From contig JBJHCR010000035.1 of the NCBI GenBank assembly GCA_050486105.1, positions 1-31,950 on the forward strand: a DNA stretch of 31,950 nt, read 5' to 3'. Below are positions 22,711 through 29,914 of the stretch, in pieces; the first letter of the stretch is position 1, and each line of letters begins with the position of its first letter. Made by a program: the position numbers and the translations under genes. This stretch comes from JAEXNA01 sp050486105. GTDB lineage: Bacteria; Vulcanimicrobiota; Xenobia; Xenobiales; JADMJV01. Below the pieces are notes generated by a model. That model searched no databases. It was given only the letters and a program-made list of their open reading frames with translations, and was not told the origin of the DNA.

Positions 22711-23400
22711 TCAGGGCACTGAAGAAACTACCCGGGCGTCTCCCTCTATCCAGGCGATGCCGTCTGGTCCAAACTCTTTCTTCCATAGTGGAACTCTCTC
22801 TTTGGTGGTGTCGATCAAGAACCTCCCGGCTTCGAAAGCCTCACGGCGGTGGGGAGCAGAGACGGCTACCACCACCGCGATCTCTCCCGGGTCGAGAGAA
22901 CCCACTCTATGTTCCACCCAAACGGCCCCGAGAGACCATGTCTGCACCGCCTCCTCAACCAGTTTTTGCAGCTCCGACACCGCCATACTGCGATAGGCCG
23001 AATACTCTAAACGCTCAGTCTGCGCCAAGCCGGTGATCTCTCGCACCGTACCGAGAAAGAGCAACACGGCTCCGCAATCCAATCTGCGCACGGCTTCCAA
23101 AGCTTTGTCTATCGAAAGGGCGTCGTCTCGCACATCCACGAAGACTTTGGGACCGCATCCTCCGCTCACCGGAGGGATCAAGGCCACCTCTGCCCCTGAT
23201 GGCAGCATCGTATCGCTAGAGACAAACTCCTTATTGAAAGCCACCCGAAACTTGCGTTCAAACCTCTTGAGTTCGGGAAAGGCCGCTTCCAAGTGGTCTA
23301 CCAGCCCCTGGCAATCCAAGCCGTCAGGAACTTCCAGTTCGGCTTCGTCAAAACCCAAGAGGTCCGACAAAGAAGCAAAGAGCAGCAGTCGAATAGTCAT
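22711..23400 (-). CDS. MoaD-MoaE fusion, molybdopterin synthase
   Basis: One 229-aa chain carries both subunits of molybdopterin synthase, which inserts two sulfurs into cyclic pyranopterin monophosphate. Residues 1-81 are MoaD, ending PPVSGG (76-81), the tail that must become a thiocarboxylate on a C-terminal Gly. Residues about 86-229 are MoaE: LLFLGTVR, LEYSAYRSMA, HRVGSLDPGEIAVVVAVSA, PHRREAFEA and the lysine pair Lys200 and Lys207 (KERVPLWK), seven apart as in E. coli MoaE. Because the Gly-Gly is internal (GGCGPK), cleavage after Gly81 is presumably required, as reported for mycobacterial MoaX. The ATG directly follows the acyl-CoA mutase TAG, an unusual neighbour. Sulfur-carrier activation would need MoeB, not seen here. 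Confidence 0.93.
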   Translation of the reverse strand: MTIRLLLFASLSDLLGFDEAELEVPDGLDCQGLVDHLEAAFPELKRFERKFRVAFNKEFVSSDTMLPSGAEVALIPPVSGGCGPKVFVDVRDDALSIDKALEAVRRLDCGAVLLFLGTVREITGLAQTERLEYSAYRSMAVSELQKLVEEAVQTWSLGAVWVEHRVGSLDPGEIAVVVAVSAPHRREAFEAGRFLIDTTKERVPLWKKEFGPDGIAWIEGDARVVSSVP

Positions 23401-25110
23401 CTAGATGAAGATCGGCTCTCGATACTCGCCATAGACCACCTTGAGCACCTCCACCATCTCTCCGAGGGTGGCATAGGCTCGGGTGGCGTCCAGAAGTTCG
23501 GGCATGACGTTCCGCTCAGCCAAAGCAGCTTCTTTCAAGCGAGCCAAAGTCTCGTCCACCTTGCTTTGGTTGCGCTCGGCCTTCACCTTCGCCAAACTTT
23601 GACACTGCCGGTCTTCGGCGTCACGGCCAATCTTCAGGAGAGGAATATCGAGTTTCTCATCCGGGTTCTGGAACCGATTCACTCCCACGATGACCTCTTC
23701 GCCGGTTTCAAGCTTCTGGGCATAGTCGTAGGCCGACCGAGCCAACTCCCGCTGGAAGTAGCCACTCTCGATACCGTCGTAGATGCCTCCCTCGGCATCG
23801 ATCTTTTCAAAAGCAGCGAAGCATTCCTCGATCATCCAGTCGGTCATCTCTTCTACGAAATAGGAACCCGCCAGAGGGTCCACCACGTCGGCCACTCCCG
23901 TTTCATGAGCGAGAATCTGCTGAGTTCGAAGAGCGATCTCAGCGGCCTTTTCAGTGGGCAAAGCCCAGGTCTCGTCCATGGCGTTGGTGTGCAGAGATTG
24001 GGTTCCGCCCAAAACTGCCGCCAAGGCCTGGTAGGAGGTGCGGACAATATTGTTTTCCGGCTGCTGGGCAGTCAACGAGACTCCAGCTGTCTGAGTGTGA
24101 AACCGCAGTTTCCAGCTTTTGGGGTCTTCGGCCTTAAACCATTCCTTCATCACCTTGGCCCAGATGACTCGGGCCGCCCGAAACTTGGCGATCTCCTCAA
24201 AGAAGTTGTTGTGGCAGTCAAAGAAGAACGAGAGCCTTGGAGCAAAATCGTCCACCTTCATGCCTCGTTCCAAACAGGCTCTGACATACGAAATCCCATC
24301 GTATAAGGTGAAAGCCAATTCTTGGAGGGCGGTGGCTCCGGCCTCGCGGATATGATAGCCGGAAATGGAGATAGAGTTCCACTGAGGCACTCGCTGGGTG
24401 CAGAACTCCACCGTGTCCACCACTAGCTTCATAGAGGGTTTTGGGGGAAAGAGATACTCCTTTTGAGCGATGTACTCTTTGAGAATGTCGTTCTGTAAAG
24501 TGCCTCGGACCGATTTCCAATCCACCCCCTGCTTTTCCGCCACCACTAGGTACATGGCTAGCAGGATGGCAGCCGGTCCGTTGATAGTCATGGAAGTTGA
24601 AACCTTATGAAGTGGGATGCCTTGAAACAGCATTTCCATATCGGCGAGGGTGTCCACCGCCACCCCGCACTTACCTACTTCGCCAAGGGATCTCGAGTGG
24701 TCGGAATCGTAACCCATCAAGGTGGGCATGTCGAAGGCCACCGACAAACCTCCCTGACCGTCGGCCAAGAGCTTGTGATAGCGCTTATTGGTTTCTGCAG
24801 CGGTGGCAAACCCTGAGAACAACCGCATGGTCCAAAGACGGCTGCGATACAAAGTGGAATGCACCCCACGGCGGTAAGGGTACTCACCGGGAAATCCGAC
24901 GTCCTTGAGAAAACTTCGAGACCCATTGTCCGAGGGGTCATAGAGGTCGCGATGCACGTATCCACTTAGGTTGGTGAAGGTCGACTTCCGTCGAGACACT
25001 CCAGAGAGATGTTGTTCCTCCCAGCGCTTGCGAGCCTGGCGGATGGTCTCCAAACGATCCTCCCCTTTCGATTGTGGCTGAACTTCGTGGTCCTTATTGT
25101 CTGAGCTCAT
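23401..25110 (-). CDS. Acyl-CoA mutase large subunit (methylmalonyl-CoA mutase family), no B12-binding domain
   Basis: The 569-aa product matches the substrate-binding TIM-barrel part of methylmalonyl-CoA mutase-type enzymes: YPYRRGVHSTLYRSRLWTMR, GQGGLSVAFDMPTLMGYDSD, STSMTINGPAAILLAMYLV, QNDILKEYIAQKEYLFPPKP, WNSISISGYHIREAGATALQ, HTQTAGVSLTAQQPENNIVR and GGTQSLHTNAMDETWALPTE. The frame stops right after this domain, so the cobalamin-binding domain (DxHxxG) must come from a separate small subunit; none is in this window, nor is a MeaB-type chaperone. Substrate could be methylmalonyl-CoA or another acyl-CoA. AAGGAG lies 8 nt before the ATG. It is followed with no gap by the MoaD-MoaE fusion. 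The upstream gap of 79 bp shows no cobalamin riboswitch. Confidence 0.93.
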   Translation of the reverse strand: MSSDNKDHEVQPQSKGEDRLETIRQARKRWEEQHLSGVSRRKSTFTNLSGYVHRDLYDPSDNGSRSFLKDVGFPGEYPYRRGVHSTLYRSRLWTMRLFSGFATAAETNKRYHKLLADGQGGLSVAFDMPTLMGYDSDHSRSLGEVGKCGVAVDTLADMEMLFQGIPLHKVSTSMTINGPAAILLAMYLVVAEKQGVDWKSVRGTLQNDILKEYIAQKEYLFPPKPSMKLVVDTVEFCTQRVPQWNSISISGYHIREAGATALQELAFTLYDGISYVRACLERGMKVDDFAPRLSFFFDCHNNFFEEIAKFRAARVIWAKVMKEWFKAEDPKSWKLRFHTQTAGVSLTAQQPENNIVRTSYQALAAVLGGTQSLHTNAMDETWALPTEKAAEIALRTQQILAHETGVADVVDPLAGSYFVEEMTDWMIEECFAAFEKIDAEGGIYDGIESGYFQRELARSAYDYAQKLETGEEVIVGVNRFQNPDEKLDIPLLKIGRDAEDRQCQSLAKVKAERNQSKVDETLARLKEAALAERNVMPELLDATRAYATLGEMVEVLKVVYGEYREPIFI

Positions 25111-25189
25111 CGCAATATCTCCTTAACAACTATCTTTGATATCCTTCCCCAATCCTCCCGGTTTCATCCCCAAAGCCGAGAGGACTTCG

Positions 25190-25831
25190 TCAGCAGTCCT
25201 GGCCCTCACCAAGTTCTGAAGCGTTCACCCTCAGGAGCTCAGCGTTTGACCCCGCCCGCCACAACCATTGACAGACCGATAGACCCGCCTGAGTCCTGAG
25301 CGAGCCCGGCCCGCCGCGAAGATGCTGCTTTTCCCAGAGGAAGTCAAAATCCTCAGCCAAGCCGACCCAAAGCCGGTCAAGACGCCGACTATAGGGGAGG
25401 GATTCGATGCGCAGCATGATTCTACGCAGGAGTTTAGACTCGGAACCAAGGGGTGATTCTCCCGCCTCAAGGATGAGGGTAGTTCGCCTCAAGCGCTCCA
25501 AACGCACCCTCGAAAAGAAAGCCCGACAAGGTTGACAGGCAGAGCCGCCCGGACCGAAGTCCCGAGGCTCCAAAGCTTGAAAAGCCTTGGCAAAATAGCT
25601 GCTGGAAGGCTCCAAGAAAAAGCGACCGGATGGAGCGTGCACCGGAGACAAGCGCCTAGCCCAGCGGGGGTGGAGTCTCTGTCGAAGGCCTGATAAGGAA
25701 GCTTCAGTCTGCACTAAAAGCCCTAGACGTTTGGGCCGGTAGGATGTTTCGATGAGCGTCCCAGCTCCAAGAAGTTCAGCCAAAACCGCTCTGGGGTGTG
25801 ACCTCTTCTGAGAAGAAAGCTTCACCCTCAC
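25190..25831 (-). CDS. Unknown basic protein coupled to the 287-aa gene
   Basis: The 213-aa product is arginine/leucine-rich and basic, without signal peptide or membrane span. A single CxxC (CQPC, around residue 100) is followed by a basic helix RAFFSRVRLERLRR; a nucleic-acid contact is possible but unproven. RecO came to mind from size and basic character, yet its OB-fold motifs and paired cysteines are not evident, so I leave it unnamed. The GTG at 25831 overlaps the upstream stop as GTGA, which supports a real, coupled gene. It ends 79 bp before the mutase start and may close the ABC/LysM-to-here run. Confidence 0.6.
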   Translation of the reverse strand: MRVKLSSQKRSHPRAVLAELLGAGTLIETSYRPKRLGLLVQTEASLSGLRQRLHPRWARRLSPVHAPSGRFFLEPSSSYFAKAFQALEPRDFGPGGSACQPCRAFFSRVRLERLRRTTLILEAGESPLGSESKLLRRIMLRIESLPYSRRLDRLWVGLAEDFDFLWEKQHLRGGPGSLRTQAGLSVCQWLWRAGSNAELLRVNASELGEGQDC

Positions 25832-26691
25832 CGCAAATGCGAAAATCCGAATCGGCTTCGGAGCGACGGGGGAAGCTTTTCCGGAGGAGGGGTGGCCTCG
25901 AAAACCCGCTCCCCGACGAGCACCGTTCCCCCCTGGGGAAGCACTCCCCCCTGAGCGATCATCTCCGCCGGAAGTGTTTCGAGCAGAAGTCGAGCTTTCA
26001 AAAGAGCATCTTCGAGATCGTCTTCAGCGGAAGGCTCCACTCGCAAACAAAGATCAGGTAGGCCAAACTGCGCCATCCCATACGTTCGAAACCATAGCAC
26101 TCCGTCGACCTTTTCGGCCAGCCCCGATCCCACCATGAGGTAGGAATGCCCAGCGGTAAGGTCTTCAGGACTAAGCAGGCGCAAAGTCTCGGCTGAGAGC
26201 ATAGTGCCTCCTTCGGGGAAAGCCACGCCCAAGGCACCCATCTCCAACAAGCGCCAAATTGGGCGGCACAAAGTTCGCATTTTGGAGACTCCGGTTGATG
26301 GACTCTCACCGTCCTCAAGCAAGAAAAGCAGAACGCAGGCCCCGGCTTCCTCCATCTTGGTGGCGATCCGCTCATCGAAGCTCTGAGGACCCGAACAGAT
26401 GGCCTGTTGCACTTCAGGAGCCACCCCCTGCGAATCGATCAAGAGATGCCAACGACTGCCAGGTTGTTCACCGCTCCCCTTGACCGAAATCTCGCCGAAG
26501 TTGATGGGTCTCGGTTCGGCGACAGCCCCCCAGCGCGAGGGATCCAGTTCGGCAAGGTCAGGATAATCTTGTCTCATCCGCGACAGAAGTTCGGTCATCA
26601 GCGACTTAGGCAAGGACTCAAAAAAAACAGCCGCGTGGGACACCCCTCCTACGGGTAGCGGCAATAGGGGAAGTTCATCGACTTGAGACAT
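25828..26691 (-). CDS. Unknown protein, weakly DUF4261-like
   Basis: The 287-aa soluble product has no recognised enzyme motif. The stretch DGVLWFRTYGMAQFGLPDL (near residues 196-214) recalls the 'TyGm..fG.pel' element of DUF4261 proteins, and ACVLLFLLEDGESP with the later EGGTMLSAETL segment fits the same alpha/beta layout. This is recognition by eye only. The ATG at 26691 overlaps the HtrA gene by 17 bp, and the next gene starts inside its stop (GTGA), so the three are probably made together. The context suggests an envelope-stress or protein-quality link, which is conjecture. Confidence 0.7.
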   Translation of the reverse strand: MSQVDELPLLPLPVGGVSHAAVFFESLPKSLMTELLSRMRQDYPDLAELDPSRWGAVAEPRPINFGEISVKGSGEQPGSRWHLLIDSQGVAPEVQQAICSGPQSFDERIATKMEEAGACVLLFLLEDGESPSTGVSKMRTLCRPIWRLLEMGALGVAFPEGGTMLSAETLRLLSPEDLTAGHSYLMVGSGLAEKVDGVLWFRTYGMAQFGLPDLCLRVEPSAEDDLEDALLKARLLLETLPAEMIAQGGVLPQGGTVLVGERVFEATPPPEKLPPSLRSRFGFSHLR

Positions 26692-27685
26692 CTAAGGTGA
26701 TCTCCAAATCCTTCATTTGTCCGTCGCGGCGCACTTGAAAAGTCACCACGTCTCCGGCTCTTCTCGTGGCCAACAAATCTGACAATTCCGGTAAGCCAAC
26801 CAGCGCTTCACCGTCGACCCTGAGGATCACGTCCCCAATTCGAACCCCGGCCTGCGCCGCCGGAGAAGCCGGCAGCACTTGGCGAACGAGGACGCCCCGG
26901 TTGACCCCCAAGCCGTAGGCTTGGTTCAAGTCTCTGGTCACGGTGTCGCCCTTTATTCCAAGCCAAGGACGGGCGCTCACCGACTCGGGGGTCCGCTGCA
27001 TCAGAGCCTTGGTCACCATCATAGCGTGATCGATGGCGATGGCAAAACCGAGGCCTTGAGCGTGCTTCCAGCGAGCAGGCCCAGTGTAAACCAAAGTATT
27101 GATTCCGATGACTCGACCGTCGAGATCCACCAAAGCCCCACCCGAAGAGCCCGGGTTGATGGCAGCATCGGTTTGAATCAAAGATTGATAGACCACATTT
27201 CCGATGGTGACAGAGCGGTCCAAACCTCCCACTGTACCGATGGTTACCGAGCCGGAAAAACCGAGTGGGTCGCCAATGGCGATGGCAGTCTGCCCCAACT
27301 TGACCGATTTCGATGAGCCCATAGGTGCGGCTCTCAAACCGCTGGCCTCTACCTTGAGGATAGCCAAGTCGTGCTGCGGAGCCAAGTGGAGAACTTGTCC
27401 GGTGAAACTCCTACCGTCGGCGAAAGCGACCTTGATGACTTCGGCCCCATCAATGACATGGTGATTTGTCAGGATTAGTCCATCCCCTCGAAAAATCACC
27501 CCCGAACCGATTCCCGGCTCACCGCCGCCTCGCCGATGGGTACGCAAGGAGACCACCGAGGGCCGAACATTCTCGATAGCTTTGACCCGACGGGCCTCGT
27601 CATTTGCCGAGGCCGGCCATGCACCCAAAATCAGGAATAAGCCCAGCAGCAGCCCTAGCAACGACCATTGACCGAACCGGTTCAT
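26675..27685 (-). CDS. HtrA/DegS-type serine protease with one PDZ domain
   Basis: The 336-aa protein has an N-terminal signal/anchor (residues 8-27, leading to PASA), a trypsin-like domain with His76 (LTNHHVIDG), Asp106 (HDLAILKV) and Ser181 (INPGSSGGALVD), and a single PDZ domain from about 240 (WLGIKGDTV, GVLVRQVLPASPAAQAGVRI, GDVILRVDG). One PDZ and this length are DegS-like. Family members degrade or sense misfolded envelope proteins. The ATG overlaps the stop of the glycosyltransferase gene as ATGA, and its own end overlaps the unknown 287-aa gene by 17 bp. AxA before ND suggests either cleavage near residue 28 or retention as an anchor. Confidence 0.94.
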   Translation of the reverse strand: MNRFGQWSLLGLLLGLFLILGAWPASANDEARRVKAIENVRPSVVSLRTHRRGGGEPGIGSGVIFRGDGLILTNHHVIDGAEVIKVAFADGRSFTGQVLHLAPQHDLAILKVEASGLRAAPMGSSKSVKLGQTAIAIGDPLGFSGSVTIGTVGGLDRSVTIGNVVYQSLIQTDAAINPGSSGGALVDLDGRVIGINTLVYTGPARWKHAQGLGFAIAIDHAMMVTKALMQRTPESVSARPWLGIKGDTVTRDLNQAYGLGVNRGVLVRQVLPASPAAQAGVRIGDVILRVDGEALVGLPELSDLLATRRAGDVVTFQVRRDGQMKDLEITLDVSSR

Positions 27686-28413
27686 CCCTTGACCCTCTGT
27701 CGAGTTCGCCTCTGGTGGGGGTGTCTCAACCGGTGAACAAAGAGTCTCAAGACTTGAATCACGAACGAGAACACTTCTCGACCTCCCAGCTTACTCGCCC
27801 CCCGGGTGCGGTCGGCAAACATGTAAGGAACCTCGACAAAGGTTCGGTAGCGGCCTCGCACCATAACCTCAAGACCAATCTTGAAGCCAATGGGGTCCAG
27901 AGACACGCCTTCAAGAACTTCTCGGCGAAAAACTAGATATCCCGAGGTGAGATCCCGGATAGAACAAACCAGTCGACCGAGTCCGATAGCAACCACCGAC
28001 ACAGTGCGACGATGGAGTGGCCAGTCTCCCATTCCCCCGCCGGGTACATAGCGACTGCCCACCGCCAAATCGGCAGTCCCTTCTCGAACGGCAGCCAGCA
28101 ATTGGGGTAGGATCGATTCGTCGTGAGAACCATCGGCATCGATGACTCCGAGATACCGACCTCGTGCCGTCCTCCAGCCCTCGATAACCGCCGAAGCCAG
28201 TCCGAACTTCCCATCCCGCCGAACCACTCTAAGGTGGACATTCGGCGCGCTACGATAACCTTGAGCGAATTCAGCTGTTCCGTCCGGAGAATTGTCGTCC
28301 ACCACGATGATCTCAAGGGGGGTGTGCAGCTCCGTCGACACCTTCTCGAGTTTGGGGAGCAGAACTTCTAACGATGAGAGCTCATTGTACGTCGGAATGA
28401 CTAGGCTCAGCAT
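27682..28413 (-). CDS. Family 2 glycosyltransferase, dolichol/polyprenol-phosphate mannose synthase-like
   Basis: The 243-aa product resembles Dpm1/Ppm1 enzymes that load a sugar from a nucleotide donor onto polyprenyl phosphate. Residues 2-10 LSLVIPTYN, VVDDNSPDGT (37-46, Asp39-Asp40), VIDADGSHDE (90-99, metal-binding DAD), AVGSRYVPGGGMGDWPLHRR and IRDLTSGYLVFRREVL are family landmarks. No C-terminal membrane spans are present, so it is the short soluble/peripheral form. Its ATG abuts the stop of the YedF-like gene (TAG-ATG) and it overlaps the protease gene as ATGA. It probably feeds sugar-lipid donors to envelope glycosylation. Confidence 0.92.
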   Translation of the reverse strand: MLSLVIPTYNELSSLEVLLPKLEKVSTELHTPLEIIVVDDNSPDGTAEFAQGYRSAPNVHLRVVRRDGKFGLASAVIEGWRTARGRYLGVIDADGSHDESILPQLLAAVREGTADLAVGSRYVPGGGMGDWPLHRRTVSVVAIGLGRLVCSIRDLTSGYLVFRREVLEGVSLDPIGFKIGLEVMVRGRYRTFVEVPYMFADRTRGASKLGGREVFSFVIQVLRLFVHRLRHPHQRRTRQRVKG

Positions 28414-28875
28414 CTAAAGGCTAACCACTTTCCAAGCATCTAGGAGCAGTTCACAAATCTTCTCCATGTCCGCCTGGCTCCCCACTGCAATCTTTTCTTC
28501 GGCCTGAAATTGATCCAAGGAGGAAAGACAGGAAAACACCTGGACTCCTTGCTCGGAAAGCACCGCCAGTTCTCCCAAGACCGGTGACCCTTCGATGGAA
28601 AGCTCCACAGCATCATTGATCAAAACCACGGCCTTGGGTTTCGTGGGACCATGAGCCAGAGCCCTCAGAAACATCTTCATCAGTTTCTGGCCCAATTGCA
28701 GACAACCTCGCCCCAAAGCCTTGGAACCGAGAAAGATCACGATGTTCTTTTGCTTGGAAGAGGTCGGTATACGCTCGGGAAGCCCCTCTTCGAGCTCAGC
28801 AAAATCGCCGCGGATCATTCTTAGGTAGTAATTGAGATCTTTTTCGGCAAAACTCGGTGGCACCGTGGGTTTCAT
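28414..28875 (-). CDS. DsrE/YedF-like protein lacking the second Cys of the CxxC site
   Basis: The 153-aa product aligns with the C-terminal DsrE-like domain of YedF: KNIVIFLGSKALGRGCLQLG (43-62), LMKMFLRALA, KAVVLINDAVELSIEGSPVL (81-100), LSEQGVQVFSC and EKIAVGSQADM. YedF-type proteins usually carry a CGTCLDYF site for sulfur or selenium transfer; here it reads C-L-S-S-L-D-Q-F, so Cys116 stays and the second Cys is Ser119. The N-terminal TusA-like domain is also missing, leaving about 40 unassigned residues. A sulfur-relay or regulatory role is likely for the fold, but redox transfer may be lost. The ATG overlaps the NlpC/P60 gene as ATGA. Confidence 0.82.
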   Translation of the reverse strand: MKPTVPPSFAEKDLNYYLRMIRGDFAELEEGLPERIPTSSKQKNIVIFLGSKALGRGCLQLGQKLMKMFLRALAHGPTKPKAVVLINDAVELSIEGSPVLGELAVLSEQGVQVFSCLSSLDQFQAEEKIAVGSQADMEKICELLLDAWKVVSL

Positions 28876-29909
28876 CGAGAGTTCCTTTCTTTGGGCAAAC
28901 CTTGAGTCTGGATAAATATGTTCTCCACAGAGTACCCTCCACCAGGCCTCCAGACCCCGGGTAGACTTGTGCCTTCCGTAACGAACCTTCGAGCGCCTTG
29001 ATAGTTGTTCAGATAAGAGCCTTCGAACAGTGGACGGACCAAAACTCCGCCTCCGCTGGAGGCATGAATGAAATCGCCCTCACCCTTGTATATACCCACA
29101 TGGGTAATATCATTCGGCTTTCCGAAAAAAACCAGGTCTCCTGGCATGAGTTCCTCGGGTTCCACCGGGCTTCCCACTTCAAACTGTTGGTCGGCATCCC
29201 TGGGCAAGGTATGCCCACAGAGACGATAGAGAGTATAGACAAAGCCCGAGCAATCAATACCCCGAACCGACATTCCACCCCAAAGATAGTTGACCCCTTC
29301 GAACTTCGAGGCGTTTTCCAGAAGGTGCAATCCTGGAGAAACTTTGCTCTCACCAAATGCAGCCAGTTGTTGCCGGCGCACCCAAGCAGGCTCTGCCCTA
29401 TCCGGGAGACGAGCACGATACCAATGATGACCATCTTTGACAACTTCCTCAGGAACGAGTCTTCCGTCTACCTTGCGCGCTGCCACCGGCAGCCTAGTGG
29501 ACAAAAACACTCGACAGATTTCCGCACCCTTGAGATCCGGCTCGGCACGCAGCACGATCTCCGGATAGGCCACCGACAGCCAGACCTCCTGTTCGGCAAG
29601 TGCTGAAGAGAGCACCAAGTTCTTGGTCTTGACCCAGCCGGGATAACCTTCCGGGGTCCGGTATTGCTCACGAACCAGGACCTTCGTCCAGGCACCCCTC
29701 TGCTCGAGAATCTCCACTGGATCCCACAAGAAGACCTGGGTCACCTGCTCACTGCTGGGATTCGGAGAGTGGTACACAGGTTCCAATGGGACCTTGACGT
29801 AAGCTTGCTCGGCACCGGCAGCACTAGGGACAAGCAAGAGCAAAACACTCAAGCAAATACGAGCCAAGATTCGCAATCCCTGACCGTGACTTTCACGCCT
29901 TGATCTCAC
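28872..29909 (-). CDS. Secreted SH3-NlpC/P60 cell-wall hydrolase
   Basis: The 345-aa protein has a signal peptide (residues 12-33, hydrophobic run ending SAAGA), two bacterial SH3-like segments (about 36-100 and 108-185; GAWTKVLVRE and GYPGWVKTKN, later PAWVRRQQL), and an NlpC/P60 domain from about 195: Cys220 in GIDCSGFVYTLYR, His270 in ITHVGIYKG and His282 in DFIHASS. The SH3-SH3-NlpC plan matches YkfC-type gamma-D-glutamyl-diamino-acid endopeptidases that clip muropeptides. The GTG start at 29909 lies 5 bp after the LysM-protein stop and has AGGT about 8 nt before it. It is the second gene after the JAMM-LysM protein, so both likely act at the cell wall. Confidence 0.93.
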   Translation of the reverse strand: MRSRRESHGQGLRILARICLSVLLLLVPSAAGAEQAYVKVPLEPVYHSPNPSSEQVTQVFLWDPVEILEQRGAWTKVLVREQYRTPEGYPGWVKTKNLVLSSALAEQEVWLSVAYPEIVLRAEPDLKGAEICRVFLSTRLPVAARKVDGRLVPEEVVKDGHHWYRARLPDRAEPAWVRRQQLAAFGESKVSPGLHLLENASKFEGVNYLWGGMSVRGIDCSGFVYTLYRLCGHTLPRDADQQFEVGSPVEPEELMPGDLVFFGKPNDITHVGIYKGEGDFIHASSGGGVLVRPLFEGSYLNNYQGARRFVTEGTSLPGVWRPGGGYSVENIFIQTQGLPKERNSR

Positions 29910-29914
29910 AACCT

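Noticed and set aside
22182..23036. Long plus-strand open frame covering the mqnE start, the gap and moaDE
   Set aside because: It is antisense to two conserved genes and proline/serine-rich in the manner of reverse-frame translations.
23293..24306. Long plus-strand open frame within the acyl-CoA mutase
   Set aside because: It is antisense to a clearly conserved gene and its product has no recognisable motif.
25111..25189. Cobalamin riboswitch upstream of the acyl-CoA mutase
   Set aside because: The gap is only 79 bp, too short for a B12 riboswitch, and no B12-box-like conserved element was seen.
25190..25831. RecO identity for the 213-aa basic protein
   Set aside because: Size and charge are compatible, but the OB-fold start and zinc cysteines of RecO are not seen.
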